A DNA stretch of 64,000 bases from JACDCA01 sp963810305 (GTDB lineage Bacteria > Acidobacteriota > Vicinamibacteria > Vicinamibacterales > 2-12-FULL-66-21). The stretch spans positions 248,001-312,000 of the forward strand of contig CAWEMY010000005.1 in NCBI GenBank assembly GCA_963810305.1, read 5' to 3'. The position numbers were made by a program, and so were the translations under genes. Below, piece by piece: positions 9,762 to 16,901 of the stretch (the first letter of the stretch is position 1; each line of letters opens with the position of its first letter). A model generated the notes under the pieces. The model was not told the DNA's origin and did no database searches. It saw only the letters and a list, made by a program, of their open reading frames with translations.

Positions 9762-11021
9762 ATGAAACACCGGATACCTGCATTCGTGTTCGCGGTCACG
9801 CTCGCGACCGTTGCGCCTCTGCCGTACGCGGCCGCCGCAGAGCCGCAGAGCTCCCCGCGCATGGAGAAGGCCAAGAACTACATCGCCGAAGAGCAGTGGC
9901 GGCGCGCCATCGAGGTCCTCAGGGCGGCGAGCGCCGACACCAAGGAGCGCAATCGGGATGAAGCGCTGTTCTGGCTCGCCCACAGCCTCCACCAGGCGCG
10001 CGACCTTGCCGGGGCAGTGGAAACGATCGCGGAACTCGAACGGAATTATCCGGCCAGCCGGTGGGTGAAGCCGGCGCGTTCGCTGCGAGTCGAGCTCGCG
10101 CAGAAGCTGCATCGTGACGATGTGTTGTGGTGGACGGCGACGCCACCGCCGCCACCGCCGGCGCCAGCGCCTGCCGCCGTTCCGCCGGCGCGTCCCGGAT
10201 GGGTGCCTTATCCCCCGCCGCCGCCTGATGCTCCGCAGCCGGTTCCACCGCGTCCGCCGCGGGCCACACGTCCGGGGGCAGTGCCGCCGACGCCACCACC
10301 GGCTCCTCCGGCCCCGCAGCCCGGAGCGGTGCCCTATCCTCCGCCTCCGCCACCCGCGATCTGGGTTTCGGAGTTCTCGAGGTCGGATCCGGATTTGAGG
10401 ATTCAGGCCCTTGGCAGCCTGATGCGAACCGACTCGCAGCGTGTCATCCCGATGCTGCGCGAGATTGCGCTGGACGGCGACAATCCCAGGGAGGCAAGCC
10501 GGGCGGTGTTCGTGCTCGCGCAATCAGGACTTCCGGATGCGCATCTGACGGTCCTGGAAGTCGCGAAGCGCGGGACGGAACCAGTCAGCGTCGCCGCTGT
10601 GCGCGAACTGGGCCGCTTCGGGGGGCCGAAGGTCTCAGACGAACTGCTGCAGGTCTACGTAAGCGGGAACCCGCGTGTGAAATACCAGGTAGTGAATTCC
10701 CTCGGCGAGCGCGCGGCGGCCAACGCACTGCTCCAGATCGTCCACTCGGAGCCGGACCGCGCTCTTTGCGACACTGCCATCGTCACGCTCGGGCAGGCGG
10801 GCGGTCGCGAGCAATTGCAGCGCCTCTATGTTCGCGGACGGCAGGAATGGAAGCGCCCGATCATCGTCGGTCTCTTCAACGCGCGCGCCGAAGATGAATT
10901 GATTCAGATTGCCGATCGCGAGACCGACGAGGCGATTCGGCGTGAAGTGCTGGCGCGACTGCGGCTGCTCGGCACTCCAAAAGCGCGAGCCTACCTCCAG
11001 AAAGCGCAGGTAAGCAGGTAA
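9762..11021 (+). CDS. Secreted TPR/HEAT-repeat protein with Pro-rich linker
   Basis: A 419-residue protein starting at ATG 9762, five bases after the anti-sigma stop. A signal peptide (residues about 1-27, ending YAAAAEPQ) leads into a TPR-like helical region (to about 120, with ALFWLAHSLHQARDLAGAVETI). An extended proline-rich segment (about 126-205) comes next, and then HEAT-type repeats to the end (for example DLRIQALGSLMRTDSQRVIP and KVSDELLQVY). It is probably a periplasmic scaffold and likely belongs to the sigma/anti-sigma operon. The frame is also open through the anti-sigma region, but that stretch is clearly out of frame for the anti-sigma C-terminus, so the two are not one protein. 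Confidence 0.85.
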   Translation: MKHRIPAFVFAVTLATVAPLPYAAAAEPQSSPRMEKAKNYIAEEQWRRAIEVLRAASADTKERNRDEALFWLAHSLHQARDLAGAVETIAELERNYPASRWVKPARSLRVELAQKLHRDDVLWWTATPPPPPPAPAPAAVPPARPGWVPYPPPPPDAPQPVPPRPPRATRPGAVPPTPPPAPPAPQPGAVPYPPPPPPAIWVSEFSRSDPDLRIQALGSLMRTDSQRVIPMLREIALDGDNPREASRAVFVLAQSGLPDAHLTVLEVAKRGTEPVSVAAVRELGRFGGPKVSDELLQVYVSGNPRVKYQVVNSLGERAAANALLQIVHSEPDRALCDTAIVTLGQAGGREQLQRLYVRGRQEWKRPIIVGLFNARAEDELIQIADRETDEAIRREVLARLRLLGTPKARAYLQKAQVSR

Positions 11022-11074
11022 GATCCCGAAAGCGCTTACGATTCCGGGAATCAGCTGGCGGCGGACACGCCGCC

Positions 11075-11110
11075 TAAATCGCTCAGGGACCGCAAGTTGC
11101 GCGGTCCTTG
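11075..11110 (+). terminator. Possible terminator hairpin without T-tract
   Basis: GGGACCGCAAGTTGCGCGGTCC forms a 7-8 bp stem with a short loop soon after the HEAT gene, followed only by ttgcc. This is a weak candidate for intrinsic termination before the cytochrome genes. Confidence 0.3.
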
Positions 11111-11137
11111 CCTCTGGCCCTCGGTTCGCAGGTGTCC

Positions 11138-11162
11138 AGGCCGGCTAAAGCCGGCCTCTACC
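11138..11162. repeat. Palindromic repeat family B, copy 3
   Basis: AGGCCGGCTAAAGCCGGCCT then CTACC, ending six bases before the ATG of the Rieske gene. It occupies the place where a ribosome binding site or promoter would be expected. Confidence 0.8.
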
Positions 11163-11167
11163 TTGTG

Positions 11168-11629
11168 ATGCACCGTCGCCGCGCGCTTGCGCTCTTCGTC
11201 AATACAACCGTTGCGCTGATTGGTGGCGCCCTCTCCGCCGTTCTCGGCGCGTTCGCGCTGCGTCCGACCCGCGGGTCGCAACCTGACCGATGGGTCCGTG
11301 CAAGTGCGCTGACCGACCTCAGACCGAACGTTCCCGTACCGCGAGTGCTGGCGGTGTCGCGCCAGGATGGCTGGTATCGCGAACGCGCACGCCAGACGGT
11401 TTTTCTCGTATGGGACGGCGACAAAACGGTTCGCGCGTTATCCGCCACGTGTACGCATCTCGGTTGCCAGGTGCGCTGGGATAGCGGCACGACGAAGTTC
11501 CGCTGCCCATGCCATGGCGGCGTCTTCGACACGCAGGGCAACGTCGTCTCAGGCCCGCCGCCGCGAGGGCTCGACCGCATCGAAGCGCGGCTCGACGAGT
11601 CCGGCTCCGACGTCCTGGTGCGGCTTTGA
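11168..11629 (+). CDS. Rieske [2Fe-2S] protein of a cytochrome bc-type complex
   Basis: A 153-residue protein with an N-terminal membrane anchor (LALFVNTTVALIGGALSAVLGAFAL) and a C-terminal Rieske fold. The cluster ligands are in CTHLGCQ and CPCHGGVF, and GPPPRGLDRI is the usual Pro loop. It passes electrons from quinol at the Qo site of cytochrome b to cytochrome c. The start is taken at ATG 11168 (GTG 11165 also possible), immediately downstream of a family B palindrome. The TGA overlaps the TTG of the cytochrome b gene, so the two are translationally coupled. Confidence 0.93.
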   Translation: MHRRRALALFVNTTVALIGGALSAVLGAFALRPTRGSQPDRWVRASALTDLRPNVPVPRVLAVSRQDGWYRERARQTVFLVWDGDKTVRALSATCTHLGCQVRWDSGTTKFRCPCHGGVFDTQGNVVSGPPPRGLDRIEARLDESGSDVLVRL

Positions 11630-12657
11630 AATTCAGCCTTCAGCCGGCCTTCAGCATTACGGAGTGGCTGCAGTCTCGGACCGGGTACCGTGGCGCACGC
11701 GGCGCGCTGCTCGATGAGCAACTGCCGCCGGGGACCGGATGGTTCTTCACGTTCGGCAGCGTGCTCCTCGCACTGCTCGGTGTCCAATTGCTCACCGGCG
11801 CGGTTCTGACGCTCTACTATGCGGCGACGCCGGATCACGCCTACGACAGCATCAGGTTCATCGTCAGCACTGCACCGGGCCGGATCGTTCGCGGCCTCCA
11901 TCACTACGGATCCAGCTTCATCGTCGTCGCCGTCGTGGTGCACATGCTGCGGGTCATCGCCTTCGGTTCGTACAAGCCGCCTCGTGAGGCGACATGGCTT
12001 TCCGGGCTCGCACTCTTCGGGCTCGTGCTCGCGTTTGCGCTGACCGGGTATCTCCTGCCGTGGGACCAGCGCGCCTACTGGGCGACGGTGGTGACGATCA
12101 ACATTGCGAAGCTGACGCCACTCGGCGGCGAGTTGATGGCCGCCGTGCTGCGCGGCGGGGCCTCGGTAGGCGCCTTGACGCTGACGCGGTGGTATGCCGT
12201 GCACGTCATCTTCCTGCCGGCCCTGCTCGTGCTTCTCGTCGTGCTCCACGTCGTGCTGATGCGACGCCACGGCATCTCCGGGCCGGTGCGTCCCCGTGAA
12301 GGGCCGATGACCACCTTCTATCCATGGCAGGCCGCGCGTGACACCGCCGTTGTCGCGATCGTGCTGGTTGCGCTTGCATCGTTTGCCTGGAATGGTGCGC
12401 CGCCGCTCGAGGGCCCCGCCGATCCAACCGACGCTACCTACATTCCCCGACCGGAGTGGTACTTTCTCGGTCTCTTCGAGCTGCTCAAGTACTTCCCTGG
12501 CAAGTGGGAAGTTGTCGGCGCAATGGTGATACCCGGTCTTGCCGCTGTATTCCTGGTGCTCTTGCCGTGGCTGGATCGTGGACCGGAGCGCGATCCGCGA
12601 AGGCGGCCAGCGATCATCGCCGTGTCGCGCTCGGCATGGCCATCGTCGTCACGTTGA
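11626..12657 (+). CDS. Cytochrome b subunit (b6/subunit IV fused)
   Basis: 343 residues from a TTG start that overlaps the Rieske stop. Both heme-ligand pairs are visible: HH in GLHHYGSSF with H in VVHMLR, then H in RWYAVHVIF with H in VVLHVVL. The Qo-site PEWY motif (IPRPEWYFLGLFELLKYF) shows that the subunit IV part is fused. It oxidises quinol and passes electrons to the Rieske protein. The C-terminus changes quality after PRRRPAIIAV: the natural continuation of the last helix (ALGMAIVVTLTTLGW) is in the frame of the next gene. The true product may therefore be a cytochrome b-cytochrome c fusion broken near 12620. Confidence 0.93.
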   Translation: MKFSLQPAFSITEWLQSRTGYRGARGALLDEQLPPGTGWFFTFGSVLLALLGVQLLTGAVLTLYYAATPDHAYDSIRFIVSTAPGRIVRGLHHYGSSFIVVAVVVHMLRVIAFGSYKPPREATWLSGLALFGLVLAFALTGYLLPWDQRAYWATVVTINIAKLTPLGGELMAAVLRGGASVGALTLTRWYAVHVIFLPALLVLLVVLHVVLMRRHGISGPVRPREGPMTTFYPWQAARDTAVVAIVLVALASFAWNGAPPLEGPADPTDATYIPRPEWYFLGLFELLKYFPGKWEVVGAMVIPGLAAVFLVLLPWLDRGPERDPRRRPAIIAVSRSAWPSSSR

Positions 12658-13214
12658 CGACGCTCGGCTGGCGCGATTCTCCAAAGAGTCCGGTGGCCAA
12701 CGAGTGGACGCTTCGCGAGATTGGCGGACGCACATTCGTGGAACGGCGGGGTTGCGCGAAGTGCCACTCGGCCGAAGGCCTGGCCGATCCGTTAGAGGGA
12801 CTCACGTCGAATCGGGGAGCGGAGTGGATCGCCGGCCATGTTGCGGATCCCGAAATGATCGCTACCGGACTGCGTGAGCCACCCGTTCCGCCCGATGAGC
12901 GGGAAGTCGCAGCGATCGTTGCTTACGTCCACCGTCTCGCCCGGCAACCCTATCCAGCGGTGCCGCCAGACAGACTGATGACCGCTGTTGTCTTCGCAAA
13001 GTTCTGCCTCGGTTGCCATACGATCGACGGCGATGGCGGCAAGGACGGTCCCGACCTGTCAGCGATCGGATCGAAACGCGACCAGGACACGCTGCGCCGT
13101 ATCATCTCCGACCCGGAGTCGGTGAACCCGGACGCCGAGATGCCGGCCTTCGCGAAGCGCCTGACCCCGGCGGAACTCGATGCGGTCTCCAGGTACCTGG
13201 CGAATCGAAGGTAA
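12636..13214 (+). CDS. Diheme c-type cytochrome of the bc complex
   Basis: 192 residues from ATG 12636 with two heme c sites, CAKCHS and CLGCHT, and two likely Met-ligand regions, one of them (MPAFAKRL) near the end. The protein receives electrons from the Rieske protein in the periplasm. Only nine hydrophobic residues precede GWRDSPKSP, too few for a signal peptide. Joined to the end of the cytochrome b frame, however, they complete a normal transmembrane helix. The set from the cytochrome b start to this stop is two bases longer than a multiple of three. A split fusion gene is therefore as likely as two overlapping genes. Confidence 0.85.
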   Translation: MAIVVTLTTLGWRDSPKSPVANEWTLREIGGRTFVERRGCAKCHSAEGLADPLEGLTSNRGAEWIAGHVADPEMIATGLREPPVPPDEREVAAIVAYVHRLARQPYPAVPPDRLMTAVVFAKFCLGCHTIDGDGGKDGPDLSAIGSKRDQDTLRRIISDPESVNPDAEMPAFAKRLTPAELDAVSRYLANRR

Positions 13215-13216
13215 CG

Positions 13217-13262
13217 GGATCGCGGAATGCGGAATGCGGAATGCTGCATAATCCACAGCATT
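13217..13262. repeat. GCGGAATG word repeat with small hairpin
   Basis: Three tandem copies of gcggaatg, followed by a small stem GGAATGCTG...CAGCATTGCC. The TTG start of zwf lies in the right arm, and a CATAAT (13247-13252) in the loop could be a -10 element eight bases before that start. Confidence 0.5.
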
Positions 13263-14772
13263 GCCCATAGACTCCAACCCGCTCCGCGATGGTCTCCGGA
13301 TCGAGCCTGCGCCCGGTCCGACGATCCTGGTGATCTTCGGCGCATCCGGGGATCTCACGCGGCGAAAGCTGCTCCCGGCGTTGTACCGGCTGGCGCGCGG
13401 CCAGCGCCTTCCCCACGCCTTTTCGGTCATCGGTGTGGCGCGCACGCCGTTCAGCGACGATGAGTTTCGCGAACAGTTCCGACAGAGCCTCCGCGAATTC
13501 GCGAAGCTGGAGGCCGCCGATGATGTGGCGGACTCGCTGGCCGGGCGCCTCCATTACATCCATGGTGAATTGGACGATGGGGCGCTCTACCAACGGCTCC
13601 GCGAGAAGATCAAGTCACTCGATGAGAACGCCGGCGTGCTGTTCTATCTGGCGATCCCGCCGAGTGCTTACGCCACGGTGAGTGGACGGCTTGGCGAAGC
13701 AGGTCTCAATACCCAGGCGAACCCCGCAGGCTGGCGGCGGCTGATCGTGGAGAAGCCGTTCGGGCGCGATCTCACCAGCGCACGCGCGCTCAACGGCCTC
13801 CTGCATCAGCACTTCGAGGAGGACCAGATCTTCAGGATCGACCACTATCTCGGCAAGGAAACCGTACAGAATCTGCTCGTGTTCCGGTTCGGCAACGGCA
13901 TGTTCGAACCGATCTGGAACCGGCGCTACATCGATCACGTGCAGATCACCGCCGCCGAAACCGTCGGCGTGGAAACCCGCGCCGCGTATTACGACTCGGT
14001 TGGTGCAATGCGTGACATGGTGCAGAACCACCTCTTGCAGCTGCTCACGCTGGTAGCGATGGAGCCACCGATCTCGTTTACCGCGGAGAGCGTCCGCGAC
14101 CGAAAAATGGACGCCCTGCTCTCGGCGCAGCCGCTCGACGACAGCGACGTCGTTCGCGCGCAGTACGGGCCGGGATGGGTCGACGGCAAAGAGGTGAAAG
14201 GCTACGCGGAAGAACCCGGTGTCGCGGCGAAATCCACGACCGAGACCTACCTTGGGCTCAGGGTGTCGCTCGACAGCTGGCGATGGGCGGATGTGCCGTT
14301 CTATCTGAGGACGGCCAAGCGGCTGCCGAAACGCACCACCGAGATCGCCATCCAGTTCAAACGTCCGCCTCTCGAGATTTTCAGGCGGGCGCGGGTCAGT
14401 TCCGTCGCTCCGAGCCTGCTGATCGTCAACGTTCAGCCCGACGAGGGGATCTCGCTGCGATTCGAAGCGAAGCTTCCGGGGACGCGCATGCAGCTTGCGC
14501 CGGTCATGATGCACTTCCGGTACGGGACGACCTTCGGAGGCGAGGTGCCCGAGGCGTATGAGACGTTACTGCTGGACGCGATGATCGGCGATTCGACATT
14601 GTTCGCGCGCCACGACTTCACCGAAGCCGCCTGGGCCTTGATCTCGCCGGTGCACGAGCGCTGGGCGGCCAGCCGCGCGTCGCAGATTCCGAAGTACGAA
14701 GCCGGTGAGTGGGGGCCGCCCGAAGCGGACCGGATGCTGGCGGGAGAAGGGCGGAGATGGCGAAATCTGTAA
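13261..14772 (+). CDS. zwf: Glucose-6-phosphate 1-dehydrogenase
   Basis: 503 residues, typical for the enzyme that oxidises glucose-6-phosphate to 6-phosphogluconolactone with NADP+. The coenzyme-binding motif is FGASGDLTRRKL near residue 23, and the substrate site is RIDHYLGKETVQN near residue 197. VEKPFGRDL and RYIDHVQITAAE are also conserved. TTG at 13261 is the only good upstream start. The gene overlaps opcA by 16 bases, so the two form an operon feeding NADPH from the oxidative pentose phosphate path. Confidence 0.96.
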   Translation: MPIDSNPLRDGLRIEPAPGPTILVIFGASGDLTRRKLLPALYRLARGQRLPHAFSVIGVARTPFSDDEFREQFRQSLREFAKLEAADDVADSLAGRLHYIHGELDDGALYQRLREKIKSLDENAGVLFYLAIPPSAYATVSGRLGEAGLNTQANPAGWRRLIVEKPFGRDLTSARALNGLLHQHFEEDQIFRIDHYLGKETVQNLLVFRFGNGMFEPIWNRRYIDHVQITAAETVGVETRAAYYDSVGAMRDMVQNHLLQLLTLVAMEPPISFTAESVRDRKMDALLSAQPLDDSDVVRAQYGPGWVDGKEVKGYAEEPGVAAKSTTETYLGLRVSLDSWRWADVPFYLRTAKRLPKRTTEIAIQFKRPPLEIFRRARVSSVAPSLLIVNVQPDEGISLRFEAKLPGTRMQLAPVMMHFRYGTTFGGEVPEAYETLLLDAMIGDSTLFARHDFTEAAWALISPVHERWAASRASQIPKYEAGEWGPPEADRMLAGEGRRWRNL

Positions 14773-15593
14773 TCGCAGTACATGCCCAGACGGCGACGAT
14801 CGTCGCCGTGTGCACCACCGAACGGATGGCGGAGACGTCGGACGTGCTGGCATCGCTGCGAGATCGTTCGGCGGTGCGCACGATCCTGATCAGCCTTGGC
14901 GACAACCCACAGCCGCCGATCGAAACGCAGCAGGACGTCATTACGATTCGCCAGATCGTCCCGCGATATCTGAACAACGCCGTGGCCTCGCTCAGACTGT
15001 CGAGCCTCCCGTCGATTGCCTGGTGGCGAGGTGGCGAGGTGTCTCTTCTGCCGGATCTCGCCGCACTGGTCGACCGGCTGGTGCTCGATGCGCAAGACCC
15101 CCGTGACGCCTGGGCCATCGTGCCGCAACTGGCGCCGACGACAATGGTCAGCGACCTTCGCTGGACGGCTCTGACGCGCTGGCGCAATTTGATGGCGCAG
15201 TTCTTCGATGTACCCGCCGTCCGCGAATCCAGCGGGTCATTCTCCAGACTGGAGATCAGTGCCGGCGATCTGTTCGCCGCGCGTCTGTATGCCGGCTGGC
15301 TGACGGCGCGACTACCCGAGGGAGGCACGCTGGCCACGGAAATCTCGAGCGCCGCCGGCGACGGTCTGCAGTCAGTCAGGCTGAGCGGACCAAAGCATCA
15401 CTTGTCCCTGGTGTTGGCCCCCGGGAACCTCTGCATCGAAACCTCAATCGAGGCGAGCGGACGCTCCGTCATGTCGCGCATCGTTCCGCGCGGTGCGCGG
15501 ACGCCTGAAGCACTCATGGCTGACGAGATGCGAGTAAGCGCGCGCGATGTCGCGTTCGAGGAAGCGCTGCGCCACTCGGGAGAGCTGACATGA
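14757..15593 (+). CDS. opcA: OpcA-like glucose-6-phosphate dehydrogenase assembly protein
   Basis: 278 residues beginning at ATG 14757 inside the end of zwf. LPSIAWWRGG (about residues 83-92) is the hallmark of the OpcA family. The next part, LRWTALTRWRNLMAQFFD, is also family-like. OpcA proteins act as allosteric or assembly partners of glucose-6-phosphate dehydrogenase in cyanobacteria and actinobacteria. The operon position agrees with that role. It ends about 100 bases before the CBS gene; nothing else is seen in that gap. Confidence 0.88.
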   Translation: MAKSVIAVHAQTATIVAVCTTERMAETSDVLASLRDRSAVRTILISLGDNPQPPIETQQDVITIRQIVPRYLNNAVASLRLSSLPSIAWWRGGEVSLLPDLAALVDRLVLDAQDPRDAWAIVPQLAPTTMVSDLRWTALTRWRNLMAQFFDVPAVRESSGSFSRLEISAGDLFAARLYAGWLTARLPEGGTLATEISSAAGDGLQSVRLSGPKHHLSLVLAPGNLCIETSIEASGRSVMSRIVPRGARTPEALMADEMRVSARDVAFEEALRHSGELT

Positions 15594-15693
15594 GACCTCA
15601 GCACTTCGGGCATCGGTCTCGGGGACGAATGGGGCGCAACCAGCGGTTGCCCGGCCTTGAGATTGCATTGAAGCTGGTCCACGGAGGATTGAA

Positions 15694-16137
15694 ATGCCGA
15701 AATGCAGTGAAGTAATGACGCGTGAGCCGGTCTGCTGCGAGCCGGAAGACTCGGTCGCCCAGGTCGCCATGCTGATGAAGACCGAAGACGTCGGGTCGAT
15801 CCCCGTCGTCGACTCGCGCGAGGGCCGCAAGCTCGTCGGGATCGTCACCGACCGCGACCTCGTGGTCAACGTGCTCGCCGGGGGTGCGGCGGTCGACCGG
15901 GCCACCGTCCGCCAGGCCATGACCGCGAACCCCGAGTGCTGCCGCGAGAACGACGACGTCAAGAAGGCCGTGGATCTGATGGCGGACCGGCAGGTTCGGC
16001 GGATGCCGATTGTCGACGAGGCGGGCCGGTTGTCCGGCATCATCGCCCAGGCCGACGTCGCGACCCGGGTCAAGCGTGACAGCACGACGGGCGAGCTCGT
16101 CGAGGCTATCTCGGAGCCGGGATTCGCCCGAAAGTGA
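15694..16137 (+). CDS. Two-CBS-domain protein
   Basis: 147 residues forming one Bateman module. CBS1 runs about residues 6-62 (VMTREPVCCEPEDSV to GIVTDRDL) and CBS2 about 75-130 (AMTANPECCRENDDV to GIIAQADVA). Such stand-alone modules bind adenine nucleotides and report energy state, usually regulating partner enzymes. A GGAGGA box precedes the ATG. It lies 65 bases before the first gas vesicle gene and is co-directional. It could be part of that program, but a separate promoter appears to start the vesicle cluster. Confidence 0.88.
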   Translation: MPKCSEVMTREPVCCEPEDSVAQVAMLMKTEDVGSIPVVDSREGRKLVGIVTDRDLVVNVLAGGAAVDRATVRQAMTANPECCRENDDVKKAVDLMADRQVRRMPIVDEAGRLSGIIAQADVATRVKRDSTTGELVEAISEPGFARK

Positions 16138-16162
16138 GAGCAGGGAAACACGGTCGAGCGGT

Positions 16163-16192
16163 TTGGCCTGCTGATGAGGCGTGAGTTATAGT
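16163..16192 (+). promoter_or_regulatory. Candidate promoter of the gas vesicle cluster
   Basis: TTGGCC (16163-16168) and TATAGT (16187-16192) are separated by 18 bases, a fair sigma-70-type pair. The expected start point lies only a few bases before the ATG at 16203, giving a nearly leaderless first cistron. Confidence 0.4.
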
Positions 16193-16202
16193 CGCTTGCC
16201 AC

Positions 16203-16535
16203 ATGCCTCTCGACCTTCCCCCGTCACATCATCGCGCCACAGGACTCGTCGACGTGCTCGACCGGGTCCTCGACAAGGGGCTGGTCATCGCCGGCGATAT
16301 CAAGGTGTCGCTGGCGGAAGTCGAGCTGCTCACGATCCGGATCCGGTTGCTCGTCTGCTCGCTGGACAAGGCACAGGAGATCGGTCTCGACTGGTGGCGT
16401 TACGATCGCGAGCTATCATCGAGCGCGTCGCGCGGGTCTCTCGCGGAGCACAACGAATTGCGCGCACAGATTCAGAAACTGGAGCGCAGGGTCGAGGCGC
16501 TGACGTCAGCAAAGCCGGCGCGTCGCCGACGCTAG
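16203..16535 (+). CDS. GvpA/GvpJ-family gas vesicle protein (copy 1)
   Basis: 110 residues. The core LVDVLDRVLDKGLVIAGDIK, then VSLAEVELLTIRIRLLVCSLDKAQEIG, is the conserved helix-strand-strand-helix unit of the GvpA family. The WWRYD and coiled C-terminal tail (LRAQIQKLERRVEAL, ending PARRRR) fit GvpJ-like minor shell or tip proteins better than the main ribbed-shell subunit. It is the first gene of the vesicle cluster, 33 bases before gvpA. The GvpA/J assignment follows from the family; the exact structural role is inference. Confidence 0.88.
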   Translation: MPLDLPPSHHRATGLVDVLDRVLDKGLVIAGDIKVSLAEVELLTIRIRLLVCSLDKAQEIGLDWWRYDRELSSSASRGSLAEHNELRAQIQKLERRVEALTSAKPARRRR

Positions 16536-16568
16536 GGGTCGCGCAACTCCGGACATCAGGAGCGAACA

Positions 16569-16898
16569 ATGCCAGTTGAACGTTACGCGGGCGCCACCAG
16601 TCTCATTGACGTTCTCGATCGCGTGCTCGATAAAGGCATTGTCATCGACGCGTGGGTGCGAGTATCGCTCGTCGGCATCGACCTGATCACGGTAGAGGCA
16701 CGCGTCGTCGTCGCGTCGATCGATACCTACCTGAAATACTCCGAAGCGGTCGGCCAGGTAACACCGATGTCGCGCCCCCAGGGCGAGCTGACCGCTGCTC
16801 ACCAGAATGTAATCGCCGAAAATGTGGCCCTGCGCGCGGAGCTGGCGGCGGTCAAGAGTTCCCGCGCACGGGCGCGAAGACGGACGGTCGAAGGATAG
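16569..16898 (+). CDS. gvpA: Gas vesicle structural protein GvpA
   Basis: 109 residues with the classic GvpA core SLIDVLDRVLDKGIVIDAWV, RVSLVGIDLITVEARVVVASIDTYLKY and EAV. This peptide packs into the hydrophobic-inside ribs of the gas vesicle wall. The C-terminal tail after residue 72 is extra, basic and helical. AGGAG stands six bases before the ATG, the best ribosome binding site in the cluster, as expected for the most abundant subunit. The stop is three bases before the histidine kinase GTG. Confidence 0.95.
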   Translation: MPVERYAGATSLIDVLDRVLDKGIVIDAWVRVSLVGIDLITVEARVVVASIDTYLKYSEAVGQVTPMSRPQGELTAAHQNVIAENVALRAELAAVKSSRARARRRTVEG

Positions 16899-16901
16899 GC
16901 C

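Noticed and set aside
8970..11021. One 683-codon open frame joining an anti-sigma domain to HEAT repeats
   Set aside because: The middle third is Arg-rich nonsense, while a neighbouring frame there gives a sensible anti-sigma C-terminus with its own stop. The HEAT protein has its own start and signal peptide at 9762.
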